Assembly (NCBI RefSeq): GCF_009708005.2
Contig: NZ_CP052757.1
Location: forward strand, 682,001-746,000
DNA from: Cellulosimicrobium protaetiae
GTDB taxonomy: Bacteria > Actinomycetota > Actinomycetes > Actinomycetales > Cellulomonadaceae
DNA length: 64,000 nt
Direction of reading: 5' to 3'
The position numbers and the translations under genes were made by a program. The notes beneath the pieces are model-generated. The model was not told the DNA's origin. It saw only the letters and a program-made list of their open reading frames with translations, and did no database searches. Positions 24,283-33,451 of the stretch are shown here, piece after piece. Within the stretch, counting starts at the first letter, position 1; each line of letters starts with the position of its first letter.

Positions 24283-26955
24283 ATGCAGCACGCGTCCGCA
24301 CGTCGTCCCTCTCCTCCCCGAGCAGGCTCCGGCCCGGGACACCGCGCCCGTCGACCACGCGACGCGGCGACGGCCGCCGCCGCGGTCGTGGCTCTCGCCG
24401 CGACCTCCGGTGCGGTCGCGGCCGCGCCGGCCGGTGCGGAGGAGACCACCAACCAGGCCCCGCTCGTCGTGCCGACGCTGCGCGAGTGGACGGGCGGGAC
24501 CGGGGAGTTCCACCTCGCCGACGGCACGCGCGTGGTCGTGCCCGACGAGCTGGTGGACCTCGGCGACCAGCTCGCGGGAGAGATCCTCGAGCTCACGGCG
24601 CACGACGTCTCCGTCGCCGTCGACGGGACTCCCCGGCCCGGTGACCTCGTCCTCGTCCTCGACCCGGCGTTCGAGCACGAGCCCGGCGGCGAGCGGTTCG
24701 CCGAGGAGGGCTACGCGCTGGACGTCGACCCGGACGTCCTGACCGTCACCGCGCCCAGCCGCACCGGTGTCTACTACGGCACCCGCTCCGTCCTGCAGGT
24801 CCTCGTCCAGGACGACGCCCGCTCGGCGGTCCCGGTCGGCGAGAGCCTCGACTGGCCCGACTACGAGACGCGCGGGTTCATGCTCGACGTCGGTCGGCGC
24901 TTCTTCACCCCGGAGTTCGTGCGCGACTACATCGCCATGATGGGGTGGTTCAAGCTCAACGAGTTCCAGATCCACCTCATGGACAACGAGATCAGCCCGG
25001 CGGGCGGCGACTGGTCGGCCGCGTACGACGGGTTCCGTCTCGCGAGCGACGACCCCGCCTTCGCGGGCCTCGCGTCCGAGGACGGCGCGTACGACCGCGC
25101 CGACTGGCAGTCGTTCGAGGACGCCGCCGCGTCGCACGGGGTGCAGATCGTCCCGGAGATCGAAGGCCCCGCGCACGCGCGGTCCGTCATCCGGTGGAAG
25201 CCGGAGGTCGGTCTGAACGGCGGCAACTCCGACCATCTCGACCTGGCGAAGCCCGAGACGACGGCCACGATGAAGGCGATCTACGACGAGTTCGTCCCGT
25301 GGTTCGAGGGGTCGGACGTGCACATGGGCGTCGACGAGTACTTCGCGTCCCCGACCCTGTTCCGCGACTACTTCAACACCATGGCCGCGCACCTGCGCGA
25401 CCTCGGCAAGCACCCGCGTGCTTGGGGCAGCTTCACCCAGATGCAGGGTGACGCGCAGGGGTACGACCGCGACGTCACGATCAACACGTGGAACAACGGC
25501 TGGTACTCGGGGGCCTCCGCGGTCGCCGACGGCTACGACTTCGTCAACACCAACGACGGCACGCACTACGTGGTCCCGTTCGCGGACTATTACCACGGCA
25601 ACGGGCTCGACGACCAGTGGATCTACGAGTCGTGGCTGCCGCACATGGCGGGCAACGTCTCGGTCGCCCCGGGCGCACCGCGGGGTGCGATGTTCGCCGT
25701 GTGGAACGACCTCGTGCACGCCGACTACACCGAGCAGGACGTGCACGGGCTGGTCGAGCTGTCCTTCCCCGCGATGGCGCAGAAGACCTGGGCGGCCCGC
25801 ACGCCGGGGCTGCCGTTCTCCGGGTTCTCCGCGCTCACTCGCACGTTGGGGATCGGGCCCGGGATCGACGTGGTCGAGTTCACGCGGGGCGCCCAGCGTC
25901 CGGGCGAGCTGAGCCACGGGGCGGACGTCGCGGCGTCGTCCGCGGACGACGGGCACGGCGCCGAGCACCTCACGGACGGGCAGACGGCGACGCGCTGGAC
26001 CACGTCCTCGACGGATCCGGCGACGCTCACGGTCGACCTCGGGGCGCCGCAGCGCGTGGGCGCGGTGGAGGTCGAGTGGACGAGGGCGCACGCGGCCTCG
26101 TACTACGTCGAGACCTCGGTCGACGGCACGACCTGGACGCGCGTGGCACGCCACACCGTCGACGGGCCCGGCGACGACCGTGTCGACCTCCCGGGCGGCG
26201 AGGCGCGCTGGGTGCGGCTGGCCGCCGTCGTGCCGGCGACCGACCGGGGGCTCGGGGCGTGGCGTCTCTCGGTCCTCGGGCGCCCGGACCTCGCGCGCGG
26301 TGGCGCGGTGACCGCCTCGGGCACCGAGTCGGGCACGGCGTTCGTGCCGGCGAACGCCGTCGACGGCGACCCGAGCACCCGCTGGTCCGCCGACTACTCC
26401 GCCCAGCCGTGGATCGCGGTCGACCTCGGCGCGGAGCGCACGGTCGACGAGCTCACGTTGCGCTGGGAGGCGGCGTCCGCGACCGCGTACCGCGTCGACA
26501 CCTCGCTCGACGGGGCGACCTGGACGACGGCGGCGAGCCGCACTGGGCTCGCGGCAGAGGCGCGGACGGACGTCGTCACCGTCGACCCCACCGTCGCGCG
26601 CCACGTGCGCGTCACGGTCACGGGCAAGGCGATGACGCCGTACCTCTCCCTCTACGACCTCGAGGTCCGGGGTGCCGCCGGGGGCGTCGAGGTCGACGCG
26701 GAGGCGGCGGTGCGCTGCATGGCCGGCAAGGCGTACGTCGCGGTCGTGGTGCGCCCCACCGTGACGTCGGACGTCGAGATCACCACGCCCGTGGGTGCGC
26801 GCTCGTTCTCCGGGATCGGCGAGGGGCGCGCCGCGTACGCGGTCTTCGCGACACGGTCCACCTCCGTCGAGGCGGGGTCGGCGCACGTGTCCGTCACCGA
26901 TGCGGGAGGCGGGTTCGCGACGGCCGAGGTCGAGTACGCCGCGGCGAGCTGCTGA
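24283..26955 (+). CDS. Secreted GH20 beta-N-acetylhexosaminidase
   Basis: An 890-residue exported enzyme that releases terminal N-acetylglucosamine or galactosamine from chitin fragments, peptidoglycan or glycans. A long signal peptide (about 1-52) is followed by a GH20b domain (70-195) and a catalytic TIM barrel (200-540) that begins YETRGFMLDVGRRFF. The catalytic Asp-Glu pair is in VHMGVDEYF (Asp351, Glu352). Two discoidin modules (about 555-690 and 690-800) and a small C-terminal beta domain follow. ATG 24283 has an AACGGAGG ribosome site. It is monocistronic. Confidence 0.92.
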   Translation: MQHASARRPSPPRAGSGPGHRARRPRDAATAAAAVVALAATSGAVAAAPAGAEETTNQAPLVVPTLREWTGGTGEFHLADGTRVVVPDELVDLGDQLAGEILELTAHDVSVAVDGTPRPGDLVLVLDPAFEHEPGGERFAEEGYALDVDPDVLTVTAPSRTGVYYGTRSVLQVLVQDDARSAVPVGESLDWPDYETRGFMLDVGRRFFTPEFVRDYIAMMGWFKLNEFQIHLMDNEISPAGGDWSAAYDGFRLASDDPAFAGLASEDGAYDRADWQSFEDAAASHGVQIVPEIEGPAHARSVIRWKPEVGLNGGNSDHLDLAKPETTATMKAIYDEFVPWFEGSDVHMGVDEYFASPTLFRDYFNTMAAHLRDLGKHPRAWGSFTQMQGDAQGYDRDVTINTWNNGWYSGASAVADGYDFVNTNDGTHYVVPFADYYHGNGLDDQWIYESWLPHMAGNVSVAPGAPRGAMFAVWNDLVHADYTEQDVHGLVELSFPAMAQKTWAARTPGLPFSGFSALTRTLGIGPGIDVVEFTRGAQRPGELSHGADVAASSADDGHGAEHLTDGQTATRWTTSSTDPATLTVDLGAPQRVGAVEVEWTRAHAASYYVETSVDGTTWTRVARHTVDGPGDDRVDLPGGEARWVRLAAVVPATDRGLGAWRLSVLGRPDLARGGAVTASGTESGTAFVPANAVDGDPSTRWSADYSAQPWIAVDLGAERTVDELTLRWEAASATAYRVDTSLDGATWTTAASRTGLAAEARTDVVTVDPTVARHVRVTVTGKAMTPYLSLYDLEVRGAAGGVEVDAEAAVRCMAGKAYVAVVVRPTVTSDVEITTPVGARSFSGIGEGRAAYAVFATRSTSVEAGSAHVSVTDAGGGFATAEVEYAAASC

Positions 26956-27040
26956 CCGCTCTCGCGGCACGCGCCCGGCGACCACGGGCACCGGACCCCG
27001 GGCGCCGCTCCCGAGCTCGATGCGGGAGCGGTGCCCGGGG

Positions 27041-27394
27041 TCAGGTGTCGGTAGCGGGCAACGCGAGGTCGGCGATCGCGCGCAGGGCGTCGAGGTGGGA
27101 GCGCAGGGCCTCGGCGCCGGCGCCCGTCAGGCGGACCCACGTGCGCGCGCGGCGGCCCGACCGCTCCTTGGAGATCTCGACGTAGCCGGCCGCCTCCAGG
27201 ACGGTGAGCTGCTTGGACAGCGTCGGGTCGGAGAGCTCGATGGTGTCGCGCAGGGTCTTGAAGTCCGCCTTCTCGACGCCGGACAGCGCCGCGACGACAG
27301 ACAGGCGAACGGGTGAGTGGATCACCTCGTCGAGCGTGTGCCGCGGGTGGTGCTCGAGGCGGTTGCCCGCGGCGCCCGCGCGCTCGGTGGTCAT
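27041..27394 (-). CDS. Winged-helix regulator (HTH_34/ArsR-like)
   Basis: A 117-residue transcriptional regulator. IHSPVRLSVVAALSGVEKAD starts the winged helix, and DTIELSDPTLSKQLTVLEAA is the recognition region. YVEISKERSGRRARTWVRLT forms the wing. No metal-binding cysteines are present, so it is not a classic ArsR sensor. It overlaps the upstream membrane-protein gene by four bases. A near-perfect dyad before that gene (27874-27894) is the likely autoregulatory site. Confidence 0.85.
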   Translation of the reverse strand: MTTERAGAAGNRLEHHPRHTLDEVIHSPVRLSVVAALSGVEKADFKTLRDTIELSDPTLSKQLTVLEAAGYVEISKERSGRRARTWVRLTGAGAEALRSHLDALRAIADLALPATDT

Positions 27395-27864
27395 GCGGTC
27401 GCCGCCGCCGCCTCGCGCGGCGCGGGGAGCCACGCCGCGAGGAGGAGGGGGGCGGTGCTGAGCAGGGCGGCGGGGAGCCAGAACGCGACGTCCCCCGCGA
27501 ACCGGTCGAGCCCGACGAAGAGCGTCACGCCGTAGACGGCGGCCCACCCGCCGGCACCGAGGAACAGGCGGCGGCGCGTGCCGGCGGCCATGCTGCCCTG
27601 GCGCGCGGCCCACGTGACGCCCGCCGTGACGATCACGGCCCAGGCGCTCATGCCGACCACGAACCCGACCTGTCCGCCGAGGCCCAGGGTGAGCACGAGG
27701 CCGACGCTCGCCGCGGCCCAGCCCGTGAGGTAGAGGCGGACCCAGCGCCAGCCCCGGGTCCGCGTCGAGGCGGCGAGCCGGGCGGCGTGCGCGAGGGCGG
27801 AGGAGGCCTCGGCCGGGCTGGGGGCGGGACGGGTGGTCGCGTCGTCGGTGTTCATGGATGCCAT
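27391..27864 (-). CDS. Four-helix membrane protein paired with winged-helix regulator
   Basis: A 157-residue integral membrane protein with about four helices: WVRLYLTGWAAASVGLVLTL, FVVGMSAWAVIVTAGVTWAA, GGWAAVYGVTLFVGL and an Ala/Leu-rich last helix. No family motif is recognised. Its stop overlaps the regulator start (ATGA), so the two are cotranslated. Start ATG 27864 is favoured, with GGAAAG upstream; ATG 27855 is possible. Such regulator/membrane-protein pairs are common in actinobacteria, role unknown. Confidence 0.7.
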   Translation of the reverse strand: MASMNTDDATTRPAPSPAEASSALAHAARLAASTRTRGWRWVRLYLTGWAAASVGLVLTLGLGGQVGFVVGMSAWAVIVTAGVTWAARQGSMAAGTRRRLFLGAGGWAAVYGVTLFVGLDRFAGDVAFWLPAALLSTAPLLLAAWLPAPREAAAATA

Positions 27865-27873
27865 CGAAGCATC

Positions 27874-27894
27874 TACTTTCCAACATGGCAAGTA
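27874..27894. promoter_or_regulatory. Dyad operator before the regulator/membrane gene pair
   Basis: TACTTTCCA (27874-27882), ACA, TGGCAAGTA (27886-27894): nine-base arms with eight matches and a three-base centre. It is AT-rich for this region and lies ten bases upstream of the membrane-protein start. A dimeric winged-helix protein would fit such a site. Confidence 0.65.
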
Positions 27895-28016
27895 AATGTC
27901 GTGGGGAGATGTGCCGATGGTCGGGCGTCACCGGTCCAGGGCACACTGTTCTCGGCCGGATGCGCTCGCGGGTGCATCGGCTCCGCCGTCCCGCCCGCGC
28001 CACCCGAGGAGCACCC

Positions 28017-29609
28017 ATGTCCGACGCCCTGGCCGCGCTCGCTGCCGCCGTCGCGGCGGCACCGTCGAGCGCCCCGCTGCGCGTGCACTACGCGAGCCTC
28101 CTGCTCGCCGCCGGGCGCCCCGTCGAGGCGCTCGAGCAGGCGAGCACCGCGCTGCGGATCGACCCCGCCGACGGCGAGGCGCTGCGCCTCGTCCAGGACT
28201 CGGCCGTCGCCGCGGCGACGGCTTCCCGGCCGGCGACCGGTACCGGAGCACCGGGCGGCGAGGCCGACCCGGCGGGACGTCCCACACCCGGCGGCCCGGC
28301 GACGCACCCCGCGGGCGGTCCCCCCGCCGTGCCTCACGGCACCTCCTTGCACGCGCCGACCTCCGCCCCGGGGGGCCTCGACGACGGGATCATCACGGGC
28401 GTCCCGTCCGACGTGACCGTCCCGCGAGCGCCCGGCGCGCGGACGCCCGGCGACCCGGCCACCGGGGTCCCCGCCGCACCGGCCGACCCCGGGTCCCCGA
28501 CGACACCCACGGCGCCGTCGGGCATCGACTGGGACCGGCTGGAGCACGAGGTGGGCATCCACGTCCCGGCGCCGTTCGTCGAGACCTCACCGGGGCAGGG
28601 GCCGACCGTCCCGCCCGCCGGGCCGGGCACCCCACCCCGCGAGGACGCCGCCACGGCCCCGCCCGCACCGGGTGACCGGCCGTTCCTCGTCCCCGCGCGC
28701 GACGACGCCCCCGACGACGGGTCCGGGCTGCTCGAGGTCTCGCGCGAGACGGTGACGCTCGCGGACGTCGGCGGCCTGGAGCCGGTGAAGCAGCGCATCC
28801 GCGAGGCGTTCCTGGAGCCGATGCGCAACCAGGCCATCGCCAAGGCGTTCGGCAAGTCGCTGCGCGGCGGGCTCCTGCTCTACGGCCCGCCCGGGACCGG
28901 CAAGACGTACATGGCGCGGGCCGTCGCGGGCGAGCTCGGCGCGCGCTTCCTCACGGTGACGCTCGCGGACATCCTCGACAAGTACATCGGGGAGAGCGAG
29001 CAGAACCTGCACGCCCTGTTCCAGCGGGCGCGCCAGCTCGCCCCCGCGGTGCTGTTCCTCGACGAGGTCGACGCGATCGGCGGCAAGCGCGCGCAGTACT
29101 CCGGGTCCTCGGGCATGCGGACCGTGGTCAACCAGCTCCTGCAGGAGATGGACGGCATCGGCTCCGACAACGACGGGCTGTTCGTCCTCGGCGCCACGAA
29201 CCACCCGTGGGACGTCGACACGGCGCTCCTGCGCCCGGGTCGGTTCGACCGCGTCGTGCTCGTGCTGCCCCCCGACGAGCCCGCGCGCGAGGCGATCCTG
29301 CGCCACCACCTCGCCGGCCGCCCGGTCGCGGGGATCGACCTGCGCGCGATCGTCGCGCGGACCGACGGCTTCTCGGGCGCCGACCTCGAGCACCTCGCCG
29401 CGACGGCCGCGGAGAAGGCGATGATGGACTCCATCGCGACCGGGCAGGTGCGCCCGATCACCATGGCCGACCTGCACGCCGCGCTCGCCGACGTCCGGCC
29501 GTCGACGACGGCGTGGCTCCAGTCCGCACGCAACGTCGTCACGTTCGCGAACAACGACGGCCGCTACGACGACCTCGCCGCGTACCTGCGTGCGCGGCGC
29601 ATGCTCTGA
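28017..29609 (+). CDS. TPR-AAA+ ATPase of CDC48/FtsH-like class
   Basis: A 530-residue cytoplasmic ATPase. Residues 1-60 form one or two TPR motifs (LRVHYASLLLAAGRPVEALE). A Pro/Thr/Gly-rich linker of about 170 residues follows. The AAA+ module has Walker A GPPGTGKTYMA near residue 290, Walker B LFLDEVDAIGG with Asp349 and Glu350, an SRH with ATNHPWDVDTALLRPGRFDR and an alpha-helical lid. There is no protease domain, so it is a remodelling ATPase. It is followed seven bases later by a TPR membrane protein, probably its docking partner. The target is unknown. Confidence 0.85.
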   Translation: MSDALAALAAAVAAAPSSAPLRVHYASLLLAAGRPVEALEQASTALRIDPADGEALRLVQDSAVAAATASRPATGTGAPGGEADPAGRPTPGGPATHPAGGPPAVPHGTSLHAPTSAPGGLDDGIITGVPSDVTVPRAPGARTPGDPATGVPAAPADPGSPTTPTAPSGIDWDRLEHEVGIHVPAPFVETSPGQGPTVPPAGPGTPPREDAATAPPAPGDRPFLVPARDDAPDDGSGLLEVSRETVTLADVGGLEPVKQRIREAFLEPMRNQAIAKAFGKSLRGGLLLYGPPGTGKTYMARAVAGELGARFLTVTLADILDKYIGESEQNLHALFQRARQLAPAVLFLDEVDAIGGKRAQYSGSSGMRTVVNQLLQEMDGIGSDNDGLFVLGATNHPWDVDTALLRPGRFDRVVLVLPPDEPAREAILRHHLAGRPVAGIDLRAIVARTDGFSGADLEHLAATAAEKAMMDSIATGQVRPITMADLHAALADVRPSTTAWLQSARNVVTFANNDGRYDDLAAYLRARRML

Positions 29610-29616
29610 GGACGCC

Positions 29617-31359
29617 GTGAGCACCACGACCGACCCGCGCGCCGTCGTCTCGCGCGTGGAGATGCTCGTCCAGATGGGGCGCCCCGAGCGTGCGCTCGAC
29701 GAGATCGACGACGCGCTCGCGAGCGTGCCCGACGACCCGCGGCTGCTCGTCGCCGCCGCCTGGGTACGGCTGCGCCTCCAGCGGTCCGCCGAGGCGGTCC
29801 CGCTGCTGGAGCAGGTCGTCGGGGCCCAGCCCGCGGCCGACGGCGCCCTGCACCTCCTGTCGATCGCGCGCCAGAACACGGGCGACGTCCCGGGCGCGCG
29901 GGACGCCGCGGCGCGGGCGCTCGAGCTCGACCCCGACGACGCGCGGTACCACCTCCAGCTCGCCGACACCCACCTGTCGGGCAGGGTCCGCGGGGCGGAC
30001 CGGACGCTGGCGCGCGAGCGGATCGCCTCGGCGCTCGAGCTCGCGCCCGAGGACCCGGGCCGCCTCGCCCAGGCCGCGCGGCTGTGGTCGCGCCTCGGGG
30101 ACGACGACCGGGCGCGTGCGCTCGTGCGCCAGGGGCTCGCCGTCGCGCCGGAGCACGAGGACCTGCTCTACCTCGACGCCGCGCTCGCGCTCGACGCGGG
30201 CCGCAGCGCGAAGGGGTACAGCGGGGTCCTCGCGACGAACCCCGAGCACGCCGAGGCCGGCTACCTGCTGCACCTCGGCGTGTGGCAGCAGGTGCTGCGC
30301 CTCGTCGAGATGCCGGTGCTGCTGATCGGGGCGGTCGCCCTGGTCGTCACGTTCTCGATGGGCGACGCCTACGTCGGCTCGGTGCCGGTGTGGGGGATCG
30401 TCGTCCTGCTGTGGACGTTCGTCACGGCCGTGCGCGTCCTGCCGGTCCTGCTCCAGGTGCCGCGCGGCCTGCTGCGGCGCACGCTGCGCCAGACGCCGTT
30501 GCGCGGCGGGACGGTCGTCGCGGTCGCGCTCGGCTGGGCCGGGGTCGTCGCCGGGCTGGCGCTGCTCTACGTCGTGCGGGACGCCGTCGCGGTGCGCTGG
30601 GTCCTGGTGGTCCTGGGCGTCGTGCTCGTCGTCGCGTGCGTGACGTCCGCGACCCTGCACGCGGCGATGCTCGTGCAGGGGCGCGACCTGGGGTACCTCC
30701 CGCCCGGCGCGACGGGGGCCGCGCGGATCGCCGCCCTGCGAGGAGCTCTGCGCGGTGCCGCGACGCGGCGCACGGTCGTCCTGGGGATCGTCGCGACCGT
30801 GGTCGCGGCGATCGGACCGGGGGCGCTCGCGCGCGAGGACGCCCGGTCGGTCGCGGCGCTCGCCGCGGTGGCCTTCGTGCTCCCGACGGTGGTCGGGCTG
30901 TGGGTCGCGTGGCGGATCGCGGCGCGGCAGCGTGCGGCGTCCGACGACCGCCGGCCGGTGGGCACGGGGGCGGCGGTGCGCGCGGGCCTGGGCGGCGCGG
31001 TCCTCGTCGTCACGACGGCGCTCCTCGTCCTCGCAGGCGGTGCGGCGCTCGCCGCGCTCCCCGTCGCCCCGAACGAGCACGACGCCGACGGGCGCTACGT
31101 CCAGGAGCCGAAGGCGCCGCGCGACCCGGACTCGGACGTGCAGGAGTGCACGGGGCGGCCCGTCACGCGCCTCGCCTGCATCCAGGAGAACAACCGCATC
31201 CGGCAGGAGGAGATGCTCGACCGGATGGAGGACATGGACGTCCCGAGCATCGACGTCCCGACGTTCGACGTCCCGACGTTCGACGTGCCGGACCTGTCGG
31301 ACCTGCCGACCCTCCCCGACGTCCAGGTGCCCGACGCCCCGGTCCAGCCGACCCCCTGA
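29617..31359 (+). CDS. TPR protein with seven-helix membrane domain
   Basis: A 580-residue protein. The N-terminal half (1-220) consists of TPR-like helical repeats with periodic ALELDPDD and ALELAPED motifs. Seven hydrophobic helices follow (about 235-490). A short extracytoplasmic tail has two cysteines and the repeat DVPTFDVP. The GTG start (29617) has a GAGGA site and lies just behind the AAA+ gene. Shared TPR domains suggest the two proteins bind each other at the membrane. No characterised family is recognised. Confidence 0.75.
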   Translation: MSTTTDPRAVVSRVEMLVQMGRPERALDEIDDALASVPDDPRLLVAAAWVRLRLQRSAEAVPLLEQVVGAQPAADGALHLLSIARQNTGDVPGARDAAARALELDPDDARYHLQLADTHLSGRVRGADRTLARERIASALELAPEDPGRLAQAARLWSRLGDDDRARALVRQGLAVAPEHEDLLYLDAALALDAGRSAKGYSGVLATNPEHAEAGYLLHLGVWQQVLRLVEMPVLLIGAVALVVTFSMGDAYVGSVPVWGIVVLLWTFVTAVRVLPVLLQVPRGLLRRTLRQTPLRGGTVVAVALGWAGVVAGLALLYVVRDAVAVRWVLVVLGVVLVVACVTSATLHAAMLVQGRDLGYLPPGATGAARIAALRGALRGAATRRTVVLGIVATVVAAIGPGALAREDARSVAALAAVAFVLPTVVGLWVAWRIAARQRAASDDRRPVGTGAAVRAGLGGAVLVVTTALLVLAGGAALAALPVAPNEHDADGRYVQEPKAPRDPDSDVQECTGRPVTRLACIQENNRIRQEEMLDRMEDMDVPSIDVPTFDVPTFDVPDLSDLPTLPDVQVPDAPVQPTP

Positions 31360-31399
31360 CCAGGCGGCACCCGCCCGCGGACCCAGGTCGGGCCCCTGG

Positions 31400-32275
31400 T
31401 CACCCGTCGCCGGCGGACCTCCGGGCGGCGGAGCGCTTGGCGACGAACGACTCGATCCCGTCGAGGAGGATGTCGAGCCCGAACCCGATGTCGCTCTCCC
31501 AGTCGTCGGGCCGGGGCGTGCTGGGCGTCCACGCGGCGAGCGCCCCGGTGAGCGCGGGATACGTCTGCGGGTCGGCGAGCCGGGTGAGGACGAGCTCGTA
31601 GTCGGCGTACGGGTTCGCCGCGGCGATCGCGCCCTCGTCGAGGTCCGCCTCGGGGGTGTCGGAGGGGAGGCCCTGTGCCGCGCGGACGGCCTCGGCCGCC
31701 GCGCGCCGGGTCTCGACCTGGACGCGGCCCTCGCCGAGCACGTGCTGCGCGAGGAGGCCCACGATCTGCAGCTTCTCGTCCACGGTGAGGTCGAGCGGCG
31801 CGAGGATCGCGAACGCGCGGTCGATCCACCGCAGGCGATGGGGGCCGACCTGCGCCGTCGTCAGCGGGAGGTCGAGGTACCACGGCCGGGCGAGGACGCC
31901 CTGGATCTGCGCACGCGTCCAGGCGGCGAGCCCGGCGCGCCAGTCGGCCTCGTCGTGCGCCGGCATCTCGAGCACGTCCGCGGCGGCGTCGGCCATGAGG
32001 GCCAGCAGCTCGTCCTTGCTCTCGACGTAGCGGTAGAGCGCCATGGACGAGTACCCGAGCGACTCGGCGACGCGCGCCATGGAGACCGCGGGCAGGCCCT
32101 CGGCGTCGGCGAGGTCGACGGCGGCGCGCACCACCTGCTCGATGCTCAGCGCGGGCTTGGGGCCGCGGCGCGGGGGAGTGCCGCGTCCCCACAGCCGCGC
32201 GACCACGGGCGGCAGCGCGGTCTCCTCGGCGGCTCCGGCGGTGCTCCGGGCGTCGGTGGGGTCGGTCGGGGTCAT
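31400..32275 (-). CDS. TetR-family repressor with TetR_C-type ligand domain
   Basis: A 291-residue regulator. An N-terminal acidic extension precedes the DNA-binding domain: IEQVVRAAVDLADAEGLPAV, then RVAESLGYSSMALYRYVESK. The C-terminal half resembles the tetracycline-repressor C domain (LDLPLTTAQVGPHRLRWIDR). ATG 32275 is chosen over a longer frame running into the promoter. It is divergent from an ABC exporter operon with a 117-bp intergenic region carrying a promoter with a small overlapping dyad, the standard arrangement for drug-efflux control. Confidence 0.86.
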   Translation of the reverse strand: MTPTDPTDARSTAGAAEETALPPVVARLWGRGTPPRRGPKPALSIEQVVRAAVDLADAEGLPAVSMARVAESLGYSSMALYRYVESKDELLALMADAAADVLEMPAHDEADWRAGLAAWTRAQIQGVLARPWYLDLPLTTAQVGPHRLRWIDRAFAILAPLDLTVDEKLQIVGLLAQHVLGEGRVQVETRRAAAEAVRAAQGLPSDTPEADLDEGAIAAANPYADYELVLTRLADPQTYPALTGALAAWTPSTPRPDDWESDIGFGLDILLDGIESFVAKRSAARRSAGDG

Positions 32276-32296
32276 CTGGTCATCCTCCCGCGGGCC

Positions 32297-32325
32297 TTGA
32301 CCGCTCGCGAAACCGTGTCTACCGT
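32297..32325 (+). promoter_or_regulatory. ABC-exporter promoter overlapped by a dyad
   Basis: TTGACC (32297-32302) and TACCGT (32320-32325) are separated by 17 bases. The dyad GTGT-N7-ACAC (32315-32329) overlaps the -10 box, and GAACAG/CTGTTC arms lie further downstream. Repression by the divergent TetR protein is inferred. Confidence 0.5.
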
Positions 32326-32392
32326 ACACAGAACAGTCGATCACATAAACAGTTTCATCTCAACGCTGTTCTCATCGTCTCCGGGAGGCCCC

Positions 32393-33451
32393 ATGTCCGC
32401 ACCCGACGTGCTCGTGCGCGCAACGGGCCTGCGCAAGAGCTACGGCTCCGCGCGGCGGCCCGTGCGCGTGCTCGACGGTGTCGACCTCACGCTGCACCGC
32501 GGCGAGGTCCTCGCCCTCCTCGGCCCCAACGGGGCCGGGAAGACCACGACCGTCCGCATCCTCGCCACGCTCCTGCGTCCCGACGGCGGCACGGCGACCG
32601 TCGCGGGCCACGACGTGGTGCGCGACGCCGCACGCGTGCGCGAGGTCGTCAGCCTCACCGGCCAGTACGCGGCCGTCGACGAGAAGCAGTCGGGGCGCGA
32701 GAACCTCGCGATGATGGGCCGCCTCGCGCACCTGCCCCGCCGGGCCGCGCGTGCGCGCGTCGACGCCCTGCTGGACGCGTTCGACCTCGCCGCCGCCGCC
32801 GACCGCCGGGTCGGCACCTACTCCGGCGGCATGCGGCGCCGGCTCGACCTCGCGGCCGGGCTCCTCACCCGCCCGCAGGTCATGTTCCTCGACGAGCCGA
32901 CGACGGGCCTCGACCCGCGCAGCCGCCAGACGATGTGGGACGTGATCCGCGGCGTCGTCGCCGACGGCACGAGCCTCTTCCTCACGACGCAGTACCTCGA
33001 GGAGGCGGACCAGCTCGCCGACCGCGTCGCGCTGATCGACGACGGCCGCGTCGTCGCGGAGGGCTCCCCGGCCGACCTCAAGCGCCGCGTCGGCGACGCG
33101 AGCGTCGAGCTCACCTTCGCGTCGCCCGAGGACTCGGCACGGGTCGGGGCCGCCCTCGCCGGGATGACCTCGGCGCCCACCGGAAGCACCTCCGGACGCA
33201 CTACCGCCCCCGGTCCCGACCACGCGGACCGTGGCCGCACGACGACGCTCCGCGTCCCGACCGACGGGTCGGTCGAGCACGTGCGCGACGTCCTCGCCGC
33301 GGTGGCCGCGACCGGCGTCGAGCCGCTGCGCTGGGAGGTACGCGAGCCGACGCTCGACGACGTGTTCCTCACGCTCACCGGCCACGCCGCCCGCACACGG
33401 GACCGCGGCGCCGAGCCCGTCCCCGCCGACCACGAGGAGGCCGCAGCATGA
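32393..33451 (+). CDS. ABC exporter ATPase, DrrA-like
   Basis: A 352-residue ATP-binding subunit of a drug-type ABC-2 exporter. It has Walker A GPNGAGKTTTVR, Q-loop SLTGQYAAVDEKQSGREN (the DrrA-type pattern), signature YSGGMRRRLDLAAGL, Walker B VMFLDEPTTGLDPRSR, and H-loop region LFLTTQYLEEAD. The C-terminal extension of about 110 residues ends LREPTLDDVFLTLTGH-like, as in DrrA proteins. The ribosome site is GGGAGG. The stop overlaps the permease start (ATGA). Confidence 0.93.
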   Translation: MSAPDVLVRATGLRKSYGSARRPVRVLDGVDLTLHRGEVLALLGPNGAGKTTTVRILATLLRPDGGTATVAGHDVVRDAARVREVVSLTGQYAAVDEKQSGRENLAMMGRLAHLPRRAARARVDALLDAFDLAAAADRRVGTYSGGMRRRLDLAAGLLTRPQVMFLDEPTTGLDPRSRQTMWDVIRGVVADGTSLFLTTQYLEEADQLADRVALIDDGRVVAEGSPADLKRRVGDASVELTFASPEDSARVGAALAGMTSAPTGSTSGRTTAPGPDHADRGRTTTLRVPTDGSVEHVRDVLAAVAATGVEPLRWEVREPTLDDVFLTLTGHAARTRDRGAEPVPADHEEAAA

